A stretch of DNA of 64,000 nt. Source: Sphingomonas paucimobilis NBRC 13935 (GTDB lineage: Bacteria > Pseudomonadota > Alphaproteobacteria > Sphingomonadales > Sphingomonadaceae). How positions within the stretch are numbered: the first letter of the stretch is position 1; every line of letters begins with the position of its first letter. The position numbers were made by a program, and so were the translations under genes. Shown here in pieces: positions 9,717 through 18,677 of this stretch. The stretch spans positions 248,001-312,000 of the forward strand of contig NZ_BBJS01000014.1 of assembly GCF_000739895.2 (NCBI RefSeq). Reading direction: 5' to 3'. The notes under the pieces were generated by a model. That model was not told the DNA's origin. It did not search any database and saw nothing but the letters and a program-made list of their open reading frames with translations.

Positions 9717-10444
9717 CCGACGCCGAACTCGCCCGTGCCGTAGCCGAGGAGGCCGGAGCGCTGCTCAAAGAGTTGCGCGACCACGGCGGCTTCGAGGGTG
9801 CCGCACTCGGCCAGAAGGGGGACCGGGACGCCAATAGCCTGATCCTCGATCGCCTCCACGCCGCCCGGCCCGACGATTTCATCCTGTCGGAGGAGGCGCT
9901 CGACGATCGCGCGCGTTGCGCGGCACGGCGGGTCTGGATCGTCGATCCGCTGGACGGAACGCGCGAATATGCCATGGGCTCGGACGAATGGGCTGTGCAC
10001 ATCGGGCTGGCCATCGATGGTCGCCCTGCCCTGGGCGCCGTCGCCGTTCCGGCGCGCGACCAGGTTTTTGCCACCGACGATCTGCCGCCCGTCCTTCCAC
10101 CCTGCCCCGCAGGCCTGCGCGTCGTCGTCAGTCGCAGCCGCGCACCGGACATCGCAAGGTGCGTCGGGGATCGGCTGGGCGCGACGATGATCCCGATGGG
10201 ATCGGCCGGCGCGAAGGCGATGGCGGTGGTCGAGGGACGCGCCGACGTCTATCTGCATGACGGCGGCCAATATGAGTGGGACAATTGCGCCCCCGCTGCC
10301 GTGGCGCTCGCCGCCGGGTTCCATGCCTCGCGGATCGATGGCAGCCCGCTGGTCTATAATTGCGAAAATCCACTGCTGCCCGACCTGCTGATCTGCCGCA
10401 AGGAGGTTGCCGCGACCGTTCTGGATGCGATCGCGCGCGGCTGA
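9713..10444 (+). CDS. cysQ: 3'(2'),5'-bisphosphate nucleotidase CysQ
   Basis: A 243-residue member of the inositol monophosphatase superfamily, with the metal-binding [12 protein letters not shown] and the C-terminal [16 protein letters not shown]. CysQ removes the 3' phosphate from PAP (and PAPS), recycling the product of sulfotransfer or PAPS reduction. GTG start at 9713 overlaps the cysNC stop (GTGA). The operon cysD-cysNC-cysQ thus encodes production and turnover of PAPS; no PAPS reductase or sulfite reductase is within the window. Confidence 0.9.
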   Translation: MTDAELARAVAEEAGALLKELRDHGGFEGAALGQKGDRDANSLILDRLHAARPDDFILSEEALDDRARCAARRVWIVDPLDGTREYAMGSDEWAVHIGLAIDGRPALGAVAVPARDQVFATDDLPPVLPPCPAGLRVVVSRSRAPDIARCVGDRLGATMIPMGSAGAKAMAVVEGRADVYLHDGGQYEWDNCAPAAVALAAGFHASRIDGSPLVYNCENPLLPDLLICRKEVAATVLDAIARG

Positions 10445-10471
10445 TCGATCCAGCTTGGTAAGAGGTGACCT

Positions 10472-10483
10472 TGTAACGTTACA
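10472..10483. promoter_or_regulatory. Perfect 12-bp palindrome TGTAACGTTACA, possible operator
   Basis: TGTAACGTTACA lies in the 114-bp gap between cysQ and the ZIP-type transporter, 75 bp before the latter's ATG. A perfect palindrome of this size in a gap before a metal-transporter gene may be a repressor site. I cannot assign a regulator; it does not match the usual Zur or Fur consensus. Confidence 0.35.
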
Positions 10484-10558
10484 TGGGCTGGTCCATGGGC
10501 GGATGATGCTGCACCTGTCCTCCCCTTGCCCCAGGCCTCGGCCGCAGGTCGTCGCCCG

Positions 10559-11266
10559 ATGACGTTGATCCCTCTCGCCTTCGGGCTAGCGGCCATGGTG
10601 GCGACGTTGGCAGGTGGATTGCTGGCGCTTCGGCTGCGCCATCGGATCGGATTGATCCTAGGGGTGACGGCCGGCATCGTGATCGGCGTGGCGCTATTCG
10701 ATCTCGTTCCGGAGGCCATGGACCTGGCCGGCGATCGCTGGTCGGTGCGCAGCCTGATGATCTTCATGGCGATGGGACTGGGTGGCTATATGCTGCTCGA
10801 CCGCGTCCTGGCCGGCATTCCCCGCGCGGAGCAATCCTGGCGCGGTCATCTGGGCCCGGCGATGCTGTGTCTGCATAGTCTGATGGATGGGCTCGGCATC
10901 GGGCTGGCGTTTCAGATCGATACGAGCGCCGGTTGGATGATTGCGCTCGCCGTGCTGACCCATGACGTCGCGGACGGCGTCAACACCGTCAGCCTCAGCC
11001 TGGCCGCACGGTCCGAGGCGGCGGCGCGGCGCTGGCTGGTGGTGAACGGCGTCGCCCCCATGCTGGGCGTGCTCCTGGGGCTGGCCATCGTTATTCCGGC
11101 GGCAATGCTCGCGCCGATGATGGGCGTGTTTGCGGGCATCTTCCTCTATATCGGCGCATGCGAACTGGTACCGCGCAGCCGGGCCCTTGATCCCAAGCTG
11201 CGTACCAGCCTGGCGAGCATCCTGGGCATCCTGTTGATGCTTGGCGTCACCCACTTCGCCCATTGA
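10559..11266 (+). CDS. ZIP family metal transporter-like membrane protein
   Basis: A 235-residue integral membrane protein with about seven or eight hydrophobic helices. Helix motifs HSLMDGLGIGLAF and HDVADGVNTVSL correspond to the paired histidine-containing helices (HNxPEG-like and HExPH-like) that line the metal path of ZIP transporters, although the canonical residues are altered (D for E). ZIP proteins move divalent cations such as zinc into the cytoplasm. The ATG at 10559 is preferred to an upstream in-frame TTG at 10526 because it directly precedes the first membrane helix. Substrate unknown. Confidence 0.72.
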   Translation: MTLIPLAFGLAAMVATLAGGLLALRLRHRIGLILGVTAGIVIGVALFDLVPEAMDLAGDRWSVRSLMIFMAMGLGGYMLLDRVLAGIPRAEQSWRGHLGPAMLCLHSLMDGLGIGLAFQIDTSAGWMIALAVLTHDVADGVNTVSLSLAARSEAAARRWLVVNGVAPMLGVLLGLAIVIPAAMLAPMMGVFAGIFLYIGACELVPRSRALDPKLRTSLASILGILLMLGVTHFAH

Positions 11267-11280
11267 TCGGGCTGGGATAA

Positions 11281-11319
11281 GGCACCGCCGCCGGGTAAGG
11301 GTGATCCGGCGACGGTGCC
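11281..11319. terminator. Convergent hairpin terminator
   Basis: Arms 11281-11294 (GGCACCGCCGCCGG) and 11306-11319 (CCGGCGACGGTGCC) pair over 14 positions with one mismatch and an 11-base loop. It occupies the gap between the convergent ZIP gene and the DUF892 gene, so it can act in both directions, though neither side has a strong T run. Confidence 0.6.
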
Positions 11320-11325
11320 CTGGCG

Positions 11326-11844
11326 TCAGGCGTGTTCGGCAGTTTGCGCCGCTGCGTTCGCGCCACCTTCGGCCATGGTGGTCAGCTTCTCGTCGGTCGC
11401 CTTTTCCTCGGCCAGCGTCTCGTCCAGGATCGCCGCGCAGTCGCTCCGCCCCAATTGCCGTGCCCAGGCAACGAGCGTGCCATAGCGCGCGATCTCATAA
11501 TGCTCGACCGCCTGCGCCGCCGCGATCAGCGCCGCGTCGAGCACCCGCTTGTCAGCGACCTCGCCCGCGACTTCATTGGCTTCCTTGATGATGCCATCGA
11601 TCGCGGGACAGGTAACGGCCTTGGGCGTGTGCCCATGCATTGCGAAGACGCGCTCGAGCCGCTCGACCTGTCCTTCGGTCTCGCGCAGATGCTGCTCGAA
11701 CCCGGCCTTCAAAGAGGGGGCGGTCGCCTTGTCGATCATCTTCGGCAGGGCCTTCAGGATTTGATGCTCGGCATAGTAGATGTCTTGCAATTGATGGACG
11801 AACAGATCGTCCAGCGTCGCGATATCCTTGGTGAACAAACCCAT
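11326..11844 (-). CDS. DUF892 (YciE/YciF) ferritin-like protein
   Basis: A 172-residue all-helical protein starting MGLFTKDIATLDDLFVHQLQDIYYAEHQILKALPKM, the signature of the DUF892 / YciF family. Metal-ligand type residues are in EHQ, FEQHLRETEGQVERLE, EHYEIARYGTL and EEKATDEKL, suggesting a di-iron ferritin-like four-helix bundle. Members are induced by general stress; their reaction is not established. It is the last gene of the minus-strand stress operon, 19 bases after the SDR gene, with a GAGGAGACGG ribosome-binding site. Confidence 0.88.
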   Translation of the reverse strand: MGLFTKDIATLDDLFVHQLQDIYYAEHQILKALPKMIDKATAPSLKAGFEQHLRETEGQVERLERVFAMHGHTPKAVTCPAIDGIIKEANEVAGEVADKRVLDAALIAAAQAVEHYEIARYGTLVAWARQLGRSDCAAILDETLAEEKATDEKLTTMAEGGANAAAQTAEHA

Positions 11845-11863
11845 GATCCGTCTCCTCGATGGT

Positions 11864-12646
11864 TCAGCGATGGCCTGAGCCGGGCTCGGCGATCTTGCGG
11901 TGCGCTTCGGCCAGCACGGCCTGGGGGACGATCCCGGACCCGGCGACCTGCGCCTTGTTCTTCAGGCCCGGGACGATATGCCCCTCGCCCGCCATCATCG
12001 CGTCCCAGCCCTTACGGGCGACCTCGGCGGGGTCGTCCTTCTTGCTTTGACCGACATTGGTGTCGAGCATGTCGGCGCGGGCGAAGAACTCGGTCTCGGT
12101 CGGCCCCGGCATCAGGGTGGTCAGGGTGACCCTCTCCTCATCCTTCAACTCGTTGCGAAGCGCCTCGGTGAAGTTGTCGATGAACGCCTTGGTCGCATTA
12201 TAGATCGCGTTGAAGGGGCCGGGGATGAAGCCGACGATCGATCCGGTCACCAGCACCTTGCCCTCGCCGTGCCGGACCATCGCCGACAACACGCGTTGCA
12301 GCAGATAAACGGTGCCGGTCACATTGGTGTCGATCGAGCGGCGCCAGTCCTCCACCGACTGGTCGAGGAAAGCCCCGCCCCTGCTGTTTCCCGCATTGGC
12401 GCACAGCACATCGATCCGCCGACCATCCGCCGTCGCCAGCAGCGTGTCCACGCCCTCCAGCGTCGCCAGATCGGCCTCGACCGCCTGAACCTGCGCACCT
12501 TCCGCCGCCAGCTTGCTCGCGGCGGCATGGATGGCGGGCTCGTCGGCGACGATCACCAGATCATAGCCCTCGCGCGCCGCACAGGCCGCCAGATGATAGC
12601 CGATGCCGGTCGATGCACCGGTCACGATTGCGAATTTCCCTGCCAT
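11864..12646 (-). CDS. SDR family NAD(P)-dependent oxidoreductase
   Basis: A 260-residue classical short-chain dehydrogenase. The cofactor motif TGASTGIG is at residues about 8-15, NAG follows strand 4, and the active-site YNATK supplies Tyr and Lys. The ATG at 12646 (MAGKFAIVTGAS) is chosen over one five codons upstream because it starts directly at the Rossmann fold. It lies between the zinc alcohol dehydrogenase (11 bp upstream) and the DUF892 gene, so it belongs to the stress operon. Substrate unknown. Confidence 0.87.
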   Translation of the reverse strand: MAGKFAIVTGASTGIGYHLAACAAREGYDLVIVADEPAIHAAASKLAAEGAQVQAVEADLATLEGVDTLLATADGRRIDVLCANAGNSRGGAFLDQSVEDWRRSIDTNVTGTVYLLQRVLSAMVRHGEGKVLVTGSIVGFIPGPFNAIYNATKAFIDNFTEALRNELKDEERVTLTTLMPGPTETEFFARADMLDTNVGQSKKDDPAEVARKGWDAMMAGEGHIVPGLKNKAQVAGSGIVPQAVLAEAHRKIAEPGSGHR

Positions 12647-12657
12647 GGCGTCGCTCC

Positions 12658-13833
12658 TCATTGACCGGGTTTGAGAACGACCTTGGTCACTTCATTCTGC
12701 TTGTCATGGAACATCCGGTAACCCTCCGGCGCCTGTTCCAACGGCAGGCGGTGCGAGATGAGGAAGGTCGTATCGATCTTCCCCTCCATGATCGCGTCGA
12801 GGAGTCCGGGTAGATAATGCTGCACATGCGTCTGGCCGGTCTTGAGCGTCAGCCCCTTCTGCATGAAGGCGCCCAGCGGGAATTTGTCGACGAAGCCGCC
12901 ATAGACGGCGGGCATCGACACCCGGCCACCCTTGCGGCACGCGATGATCGCCTGACGAATGGCGTGGATTCGATCGGTGCCCAGGAAGGTCGACGCCTTG
13001 ATCTGGTCGATCGCATTGTCGACGAACAGCCCGTGCGCCTCCAGCCCGACAGAGTCGATCACCGCGTCGGGTCCAATCCCTCCGGTCATCTGCATCAGCG
13101 CGTCATAGGTGTCGGTCTGCTCGAAATTGATCGTCTCCGCACCGAATTGACGCGCGAGTTCCAGACGATGCGGGAAATGGTCGATCGCGATCACCCGCTC
13201 CGCGCCCATCAGGAACGCCGACTGAACCGCGAACAGCCCCACCGGGCCACAGCCCCAGACCGCGACGATATCGCCCGGCTCGATCTGCGCATTCTCCGCC
13301 GCCATCCAGCCGGTGGGGAGAATGTCGGATAGGAACAGAACCTTCTCGTCCTCCACGCCGTCCGGGATGACGATCGGGCCGGTATCGCTGAACGGCACGC
13401 GGACATATTCCGCCTGACCGCCCGCATAGCCGCCGGTCATATGGCTATAGCCGAATAGCGCGGCCATCGGATGGCCATAGAGTTCGCGGGCAATGTCCTG
13501 ATTGTCGGCCGGGTTGCCATTCTCGCATCCCGAATATTGGTGCTTGCCGCAATGATAGCAGGAGCCGCAGGCGATGGTGAACGGCACCACGACTTTCTGC
13601 CCCTTTTTGAGCGTCGAGGCGGAGCCCGTCTCGACCACCTCGCCCATGAACTCATGGCCGAGAATATCGCCCGAGTGCATGGTCGGGATATAGCCATCGT
13701 AGAGATGCAGGTCGGAACCGCAGATGGCGGTCGCCGTCACCTTGATGATCGCGTCACGTGGATTGACGATCTTGGGATCGTCGACATTGTCGATGCGGAC
13801 ATCGTGCTTGCCGTGCCAGGTCAGTGCCTTCAT
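12658..13833 (-). CDS. Zinc-dependent alcohol/formaldehyde dehydrogenase-like protein
   Basis: A 391-residue medium-chain dehydrogenase. Visible are the catalytic-zinc segment [11 protein letters not shown] and [12 protein letters not shown], the structural-zinc cysteines in [15 protein letters not shown], and the nucleotide-binding [14 protein letters not shown]. This layout is shared with the glutathione-independent formaldehyde dehydrogenase and threonine dehydrogenase-like group. ATG at 13833 overlaps the SRPBCC gene stop by four bases. Physiological substrate unknown; an aldehyde/alcohol detoxification role during stress is inferred from the operon. Confidence 0.88.
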   Translation of the reverse strand: MKALTWHGKHDVRIDNVDDPKIVNPRDAIIKVTATAICGSDLHLYDGYIPTMHSGDILGHEFMGEVVETGSASTLKKGQKVVVPFTIACGSCYHCGKHQYSGCENGNPADNQDIARELYGHPMAALFGYSHMTGGYAGGQAEYVRVPFSDTGPIVIPDGVEDEKVLFLSDILPTGWMAAENAQIEPGDIVAVWGCGPVGLFAVQSAFLMGAERVIAIDHFPHRLELARQFGAETINFEQTDTYDALMQMTGGIGPDAVIDSVGLEAHGLFVDNAIDQIKASTFLGTDRIHAIRQAIIACRKGGRVSMPAVYGGFVDKFPLGAFMQKGLTLKTGQTHVQHYLPGLLDAIMEGKIDTTFLISHRLPLEQAPEGYRMFHDKQNEVTKVVLKPGQ

Positions 13834-14420
13834 GCGCCCTGCTCCTCGCGCTGCTTGGGGTTCATGGCGTTGGTGGCCACCTCGCCGGTTTCCATCAGTT
13901 GCTTGAACCGGGCGAGATCGCGGCGGGCCTGAATGGCGGGTTCGCGCTGGAAGAGCTTGGCGACCAGCTTGCCGATCACGCCGGCGGGCGGGTCGTAAAG
14001 GATGGTCGCGGTCACGACCGTGCCGCGCGCGCCGGCCTCCTGAAAGGTCACGCGCCCGGAATTGGCGATATCGGCACCCTCGGCGGAGGCCCAGGCGATC
14101 CGCCGCCCTTCCTCTTCTTCGGTGACGACCGCATCCCATTCGACCGTCGCCCCGCCCGGCGCCTTCACCACCCAATGCGAGCGTTGGGCATCGATCACAT
14201 CGATCCGCTCGACATTCTCCATGATGCTGGCCAGATTGGAAAAGTCGCGCCACCAGGCATAAAGCTCGCCCGCCGGACGGCGGATCGTGGTGGCGCAGGC
14301 GGTCAGGCTATGGCCGCGATCCTCGATCGCCTCATGCGTGGCGATCCGGACGGCCGCCCCCTGATCCTTCGCCGTGGTTAACGGCGCATCGTCAAAGGGT
14401 CGATCGGCGATGTCTGACAT
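13830..14420 (-). CDS. SRPBCC family (polyketide cyclase/dehydrase-like) protein
   Basis: A 196-residue protein with an SRPBCC/START-like domain from about residue 37 ([33 protein letters not shown]). It continues through [29 protein letters not shown] and [25 protein letters not shown]. Proteins of this type bind hydrophobic ligands in a helix-grip cavity; this subgroup often sits in stress operons in alphaproteobacteria. It is the first gene of the four-gene minus-strand operon, with a good AAGGAG site six bases before the ATG and an EcfG-like promoter 26-51 bases upstream. Ligand unknown. Confidence 0.82.
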   Translation of the reverse strand: MSDIADRPFDDAPLTTAKDQGAAVRIATHEAIEDRGHSLTACATTIRRPAGELYAWWRDFSNLASIMENVERIDVIDAQRSHWVVKAPGGATVEWDAVVTEEEEGRRIAWASAEGADIANSGRVTFQEAGARGTVVTATILYDPPAGVIGKLVAKLFQREPAIQARRDLARFKQLMETGEVATNAMNPKQREEQGA

Positions 14421-14445
14421 CGGGCTCTCCTTGCTCTTGACCCGA

Positions 14446-14471
14446 CAGCGTCGGGCACAGCAGGATGTTCC
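14446..14471 (-). promoter_or_regulatory. EcfG-like general stress promoter of the SRPBCC-ADH-SDR-DUF892 operon
   Basis: On the minus strand GGAAC (14471-14467) is followed after 16 bases by CGCTG (14450-14446). This matches the alphaproteobacterial EcfG consensus GGAAC-N16/17-CGTT with one mismatch in the -10 element. It lies 26 bases upstream of the SRPBCC start codon, a suitable distance. The content of the operon supports general stress control. Confidence 0.6.
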
Positions 14472-14497
14472 TCGATTTAAGACGGTTTTTCAGTATC

Positions 14498-14511
14498 TTG
14501 ATGCGCGTCAA
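14498..14511. promoter_or_regulatory. FNR/FixK-like box TTGATGCGCGTCAA
   Basis: TTGAT-GCGC-GTCAA is a near-perfect dyad matching the FNR/FixK consensus TTGAT-N4-ATCAA at nine of ten positions. It is centred about 85 bases before the SRPBCC start and about 35 bases upstream of the EcfG-like -35 element, a location suitable for activation. The nearby Crp/Fnr gene is a candidate binder but its recognition helix differs from FNR. Confidence 0.45.
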
Positions 14512-14555
14512 TGATGCGGATCATCACATGTTGCATCCGGACGACGAATGGCCGG

Positions 14556-15275
14556 TCAAGGAGCCACCACCTTGACTGCCGCCCGTCCCACCTTGCGTGC
14601 CAGTTGCTTGGGATCGGGGATCGTCATCGAACGCGTCGACCAGATCAGATCGCCGGCGCGCCGCGCGGCCTGAAGCATCCGGTTGACATGGACCGCCGTC
14701 AAACCGAGCGCATCGGCCAAGGTCTCCTGGGTGATCGGCAGTTCATAGCTGCGCCCCTGCGTCAACTCGCTGAGGCTCAACCGCTCATGCAGTTCGAGCA
14801 TCAGGTCGCCGATCCGCTCCATGGCGTTCATCCGCCCGAGCCGTGCGATCTGCGCCAGCAGATGCGCTTCGTCCAAGGCGTGGCTGACCGCATAGGCCTC
14901 GTCCAGCATCGCATGGCTTCCCAAAGCGGGCGGCACGCAGACCGTCACCTCGGTCAGGGTAACGATGGTCGTCGGCGAGATCGGACGGCTGTGATGATAG
15001 AGGCCGACCAAATCGCCCGGCAGAAGGAAGTTGAGAAACTGCCGCCGTCCATCCGGGAGGATGCGGACGCGCGCCGCCCATCCGTTCAGGATCCATTGCG
15101 GCCCAGCGACATCCCGCCCCTCGACCAGCAGGTCGCGGCGCGGACGCAACACTTGCGGCCGGGCCATCGCCTCGGTCAGGGCCGCCAGGGCCGGCGCGTC
15201 CAAGGGGGCCAGTTTCGACAGCCGGTTCAGCGCCGGCGACGAGCGGGCGATGGGGCGCATCATGGTGCGGGTCAT
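14556..15275 (-). CDS. Crp/Fnr family transcriptional regulator
   Basis: A 239-residue protein with an N-terminal cyclic-nucleotide-binding-like beta-roll (LVEGRDVAGPQWILNGWAAR, FLNFLLPGDLVGLYH). A dimerisation helix follows, then a C-terminal winged helix-turn-helix (ITQETLADALGLTAVHVNRML). It lacks the N-terminal cysteines of oxygen-sensing FNR. The recognition helix reads TAVHVNRML rather than the E-x-x-S-R pattern of FNR and FixK, so its DNA specificity probably differs. ATG at 15275 (MTRTMMRP) is chosen; an upstream in-frame ATG would add a low-complexity tail. It lies upstream of the stress operon on the same strand. Signal unknown. Confidence 0.85.
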   Translation of the reverse strand: MTRTMMRPIARSSPALNRLSKLAPLDAPALAALTEAMARPQVLRPRRDLLVEGRDVAGPQWILNGWAARVRILPDGRRQFLNFLLPGDLVGLYHHSRPISPTTIVTLTEVTVCVPPALGSHAMLDEAYAVSHALDEAHLLAQIARLGRMNAMERIGDLMLELHERLSLSELTQGRSYELPITQETLADALGLTAVHVNRMLQAARRAGDLIWSTRSMTIPDPKQLARKVGRAAVKVVAP

Positions 15276-15826
15276 GCCGGACGCTCCCCGGTCTTGCGGC
15301 CGCCATCGCCCTGCCGCACGCTGTGGGATCGCGAGCATAGGGCATCGAGAAAGGAACAGGGGCTCGGCGATTGCTCGATGTTCATCACGGACTATCCTCA
15401 TCGGGCCACCGACAGGCCCCGAGCGGACGCGCGGGTGCGATGACGCAGGGGAACGTCATTACCTGTCGTTGGAATTGGAGCGCGGCATAGACGGGACGTT
15501 GGGAAGCCTTCACTCCCCATATGGGAGCATGGCCTTGGCATACGACCATAACTTTCCAGTAACGTTGCCCGTCCGAAAAGATATAGGGAGAATTAAATCC
15601 CAAACTCCATAATACACATCAATCTAACGATTTTTTTGGAATTTGGGCACTTAAACGCGACGACTGGAGCCCATCGCCGGGTGGTCGGAGCCGATCCGGC
15701 CTCATTTTCGCCAAGCAGGTAAGATATGGGCCGCCAAACCTTTCGCTCGAGGAACAGGACAGCTCCGCATTCCATTTCGCGACCATGGCCCTATGGTGCC
15801 GGCCCTTATCTCTAAAAGGCCTTTCC
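15276..15826. other. Divergent intergenic region of 551 bp
   Basis: This gap separates the divergent regulator and aminotransferase genes. It contains an AT-rich patch (about 15,550-15,660), locally much lower in GC than the window, and a 10-bp palindrome CCCATATGGG at 15516-15525. No convincing open reading frame, tRNA or riboswitch is seen. It probably holds the promoters of both flanking genes. Confidence 0.5.
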
Positions 15827-17017
15827 ATGCGTTTCGCGACTCTGATCCGCCAACCCGACGACCCCCTGCTGAAGATCATCGGCCAGCATGCCGCCGACCC
15901 GCGCCCCGGCAAGATCGACCTCGGCGTCGGCGTCTTCCGCGACGAAGAGGGTCGGACACCGGTGATGACGGCGGTCAAGGCGGCCGAAGCGCGACTGCTC
16001 GAAACCCAGGTCAGCAAATCCTATCTGGGACCGGAAGGTGATATCGGCTTCGTCCATGCGCTGGGTCGGATCGTGATCGGCGAGGCGGTGCCCAGCGATC
16101 GCTATGTCGGCTTGCAGACTCCCGGCGGCACGGGTGCACTTCGCCTCGCCGCCGAAGTGCTGGCGCGAGCGGGTGTCGCCCGCATCTGGATCGGCAGCCC
16201 GAGCTGGGCCAACCACGCCCCAATCTTCCGCCAGGCGGGTGTCGAGCCGGCGATGATCCCCTGCTATGACCTGACCAGCCAGACTTTCGATCTGGAAGGG
16301 TTCCTGGCCGGGCTGGATGGCGCGGCCGAGGGCGATGCCGTGCTGCTCCATGGTTGCTGTCATAATCCGATCGGCATCGATCCCGATGCCGCCGGCTGGA
16401 CCGCTATCGCCGAGCGAATCGCCAAGCAGAAGATGATTCCCGTCGTCGATCTCGCCTATCAGGGACTGGGCGATGGCTTCGACGTCGATGCGGCGGGCGC
16501 TCGCGCGATCCTGGCGGCGGTGCCGGAGGCGCTGCTCGCCTATTCCTGCGACAAGAATTTCGGTCTGTATCGCGAACGCACCGGCGCGCTTTTCGCGATC
16601 GTACCCGATGCGGATGCGGGCACAGTGGTGTTGTCGAACCTGCTGGCGCTGGCGCGGGCCAACTGGTCGATGCCGCCCGATCATGGCGCGGCGATCGTCC
16701 GTATCATCCTGGAAGACGAAGCACTGACCCGCGAATGGCGTGACGAGTTGGAAGCGATGCGCGCGCGGCTCGCCGGTCTGCGGGCAAGGCTGGCCGAGGG
16801 CGGTCGGATCGGTGCGGTCGATCTGGCCGCGGTCGCGCATGGCAAGGGCATGTTCGCCACTCTGCCGCTATCGCCCGCCCAAGTTGAATGGCTGCGCGAT
16901 CGGCATGGTATCTATATGGCCGGTTCGGGTCGTATCAACATTGCCGGGTTCAACACCGCCGCCATTGGCCGATTCCATGATGCGCTGCGGGATATGGCGG
17001 CGAATGGGGTGGTGTAA
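15827..17017 (+). CDS. Aromatic/aspartate-type aminotransferase (class I, TyrB-like)
   Basis: A 396-residue PLP-dependent fold-type I enzyme similar to the AspC/TyrB group. It shows DPRPGKIDLGVGVFRDEEGRTPV, SKSYLGPEGD, GGTGALRLAAE, CCHNPIGIDP, DLAYQGLGDG, the PLP-lysine segment SCDKNFGLYRERTGAL, and the substrate-carboxylate arginine in GSGRINIAGFN. It exchanges amino groups between aspartate or aromatic amino acids and 2-oxoglutarate. ATG at 15827 (MRFATLIRQP) is preferred to an in-frame ATG 14 codons upstream because homologues begin here. Monocistronic, followed by a hairpin and repeat-containing gap. Confidence 0.9.
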   Translation: MRFATLIRQPDDPLLKIIGQHAADPRPGKIDLGVGVFRDEEGRTPVMTAVKAAEARLLETQVSKSYLGPEGDIGFVHALGRIVIGEAVPSDRYVGLQTPGGTGALRLAAEVLARAGVARIWIGSPSWANHAPIFRQAGVEPAMIPCYDLTSQTFDLEGFLAGLDGAAEGDAVLLHGCCHNPIGIDPDAAGWTAIAERIAKQKMIPVVDLAYQGLGDGFDVDAAGARAILAAVPEALLAYSCDKNFGLYRERTGALFAIVPDADAGTVVLSNLLALARANWSMPPDHGAAIVRIILEDEALTREWRDELEAMRARLAGLRARLAEGGRIGAVDLAAVAHGKGMFATLPLSPAQVEWLRDRHGIYMAGSGRINIAGFNTAAIGRFHDALRDMAANGVV

Positions 17018-17040
17018 GCCGGCTTGGCGTCATCCGGCGC

Positions 17041-17067
17041 TCCTCCCCGGGCTTGGCTTGGGGAGGA
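17041..17067 (+). terminator. Possible hairpin terminator of the aminotransferase gene
   Basis: TCCTCCCC (17041-17048) pairs with GGGGAGGA (17060-17067) across an 11-base loop, 23 bases after the stop codon. There is no T run, so it may be a weak terminator or simply an mRNA end-protecting stem. Confidence 0.4.
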
Positions 17068-17103
17068 AGTGAAGGGCGACATGATCGCCATGGCCTCCCT
17101 CGG

Positions 17104-17129
17104 CCTTCGACTTCGCTCAGGCTGAACGG
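17104..17129 (+). repeat. 26-bp intergenic repeat, forward copy
   Basis: This 26-bp unit begins CCTTCGACTTCGC and ends TCAGGCTGAACGG. An inverted copy lies 100 bp downstream (17229-17254, one mismatch), and another forward/inverted pair is at 34152-34177 and 34210-34235. It is a dispersed palindromic extragenic element. Confidence 0.85.
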
Positions 17130-17228
17130 AGGTAGGGATGCAGGCTGTGTGCGTCGAGCAGCACCGCTATGGGCCGGCAGAGTCGAACGCGATCGGCATC
17201 GGGTCCGCGGCGAATTATTCCCGACGCG

Positions 17229-17254
17229 CCGTTCAGCCTAAGCGAAGTCGAAGG
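17229..17254 (-). repeat. 26-bp intergenic repeat, inverted copy
   Basis: Reverse complement of the unit at 17104-17129 with a single base difference (CCTAAGC in place of CCTGAGC). Together they could form a long hairpin with a roughly 100-base loop in the convergent gap between the aminotransferase gene and xylA. Confidence 0.85.
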
Positions 17255-17273
17255 CCAAGGGAATCCGCCAGCC

Positions 17274-17313
17274 AAAAAAAGGGGGGCGTATCCGAATAAC
17301 GGACACGCCCCCC
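17274..17313 (-). terminator. Strong intrinsic terminator of the GH43-xylB-xylA operon
   Basis: Arms 17281-17294 and 17300-17313 pair over 14 positions with one mismatch around a five-base loop. On the minus strand the hairpin is followed by seven T residues (17280-17274). It lies about 40 bases past the xylA stop, the classical position for Rho-independent termination. Confidence 0.85.
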
Positions 17314-17353
17314 CCCCCCAAATCAGCCAGACCGGCTCACCCGGCCCGACCGC

Positions 17354-18676
17354 TTACTTGCCCGAATGAACGATGCGGTTGACGATATTCTCGATCCGCT
17401 CCTGACGGCCCGAACGGGGCTTGGGATCGATCGCATTTCGCTCCGCGAGGTCGGCGATCCCGGCCAGGTCGAGGCCACCAATCTGCTGACCGAAGTCGCC
17501 CTCCCAACCGGCATAGCGCTCGGCCTTGATCGCATCCAGACGGCCGTCCTCGATCAGCGCGGCGGCGTTGAGCAGGCCCTTGGCCACCACGTCGATGCCG
17601 CCGATATGACCGTGGAACAGGTCGACTGCGTCCATCGACTGGCGACGCACCTTGGCGTCGAAGTTGAAGCCGCCAGTGGTGAAGCCGCCCGCGCGGATGA
17701 TCTCCAGCACGGCGAGCGTCAGTTCCTCGACGGAGTTCGGGAATTGGTCCGTGTCCCAGCCATTCTGGTGATCGCCACGATTGGCGTCGATCGACCCGAA
17801 GATGCCCAGCGCACCCGCCGTCGCGATCTCATGCTCGAAGGTATGGCCGGCCAGCGTGGCGTGGTTCGCCTCAATATTGACCTTCACTTCGTTCTCGAGG
17901 CCATAGGCTTTGAGGAAGCCGTATACGGTCGCCGTGTCGAAGTCATACTGGTGCTTGGTCGGCTCGTGCGGCTTCGGCTCGATCAGGATGGTGCCGTTGA
18001 AGCCAATCTTGTGCTTGTGCTCGACCACCAGGGTCAGGAAGCGGCCCAGATTGTCGAGCTCGCGCTTCATGTTGGTGTTGAGCAGCGTCTCGTAACCCTC
18101 GCGACCGCCCCACAGCACATAGTTCGAGCCGCCCAGACGGTGCGTCGCTTCCAGCGCGTCGCGGACCTGCATCGCGCCGAACGCATAGACTTCGGGGTCC
18201 GGGTTGGTCGCGCCACCGGCGGCGAAGCGCGGATGGCTGAAGAGATTGGCGGTGCCCCAAAGCAGCTTGCGGCCCGAGGAAGCCTGCAGCTTTTCGAGAT
18301 GGTCGACCGCTTCGGCGAAATAGCGGCGATGCTCGGCAACGCCCTGGGCATCGGCCATCACGTCGACGTCGTGGAAACAGTAATAGGGGATGTCGAGCTT
18401 CGAGAAGAAGTCGAACGCCACTTCCCGCTTCTGCGCGGCGGCCGCACTGTCGTTCGCGCCGGCATGCCAGGGACGGTTGAAGGTGCCGCCACCGAACACG
18501 TCCGAACCCGGCCAGCAGAAGGTGTGCCAGAAGCAGGCCGCGAAACGGAGATGCTCCTCCATCGTCTTGCCCAGCACGACGCGGTTCTTGTCGTAGAAGC
18601 GGTAGGCCAGCTCATTGTCGCTGTCCGGCCCTTCATAAGCGATCGTCGGGATATCGGCGAAAAAGTCGGTAGCCAT
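17354..18676 (-). CDS. xylA: Xylose isomerase
   Basis: A 440-residue protein starting [25 protein letters not shown], with the class II xylose isomerase pattern. Visible are FNRPWHAG, the catalytic-histidine segment [26 protein letters not shown], the metal-binding [33 protein letters not shown] and GSIDANRGD. It interconverts D-xylose and D-xylulose using two divalent metals. It begins one base after the xylB stop and ends just before a strong terminator. Together with XylB it shows the isomerase route of xylose use rather than the oxidative Weimberg route of Caulobacter. Confidence 0.97.
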   Translation of the reverse strand: MATDFFADIPTIAYEGPDSDNELAYRFYDKNRVVLGKTMEEHLRFAACFWHTFCWPGSDVFGGGTFNRPWHAGANDSAAAAQKREVAFDFFSKLDIPYYCFHDVDVMADAQGVAEHRRYFAEAVDHLEKLQASSGRKLLWGTANLFSHPRFAAGGATNPDPEVYAFGAMQVRDALEATHRLGGSNYVLWGGREGYETLLNTNMKRELDNLGRFLTLVVEHKHKIGFNGTILIEPKPHEPTKHQYDFDTATVYGFLKAYGLENEVKVNIEANHATLAGHTFEHEIATAGALGIFGSIDANRGDHQNGWDTDQFPNSVEELTLAVLEIIRAGGFTTGGFNFDAKVRRQSMDAVDLFHGHIGGIDVVAKGLLNAAALIEDGRLDAIKAERYAGWEGDFGQQIGGLDLAGIADLAERNAIDPKPRSGRQERIENIVNRIVHSGK

Positions 18677-18677
18677 A

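Noticed and set aside
15449..15465. GGAAC followed by CGTT in the regulator/aminotransferase gap
   Set aside because: Spacing is only 12 bases, too short for an EcfG promoter.
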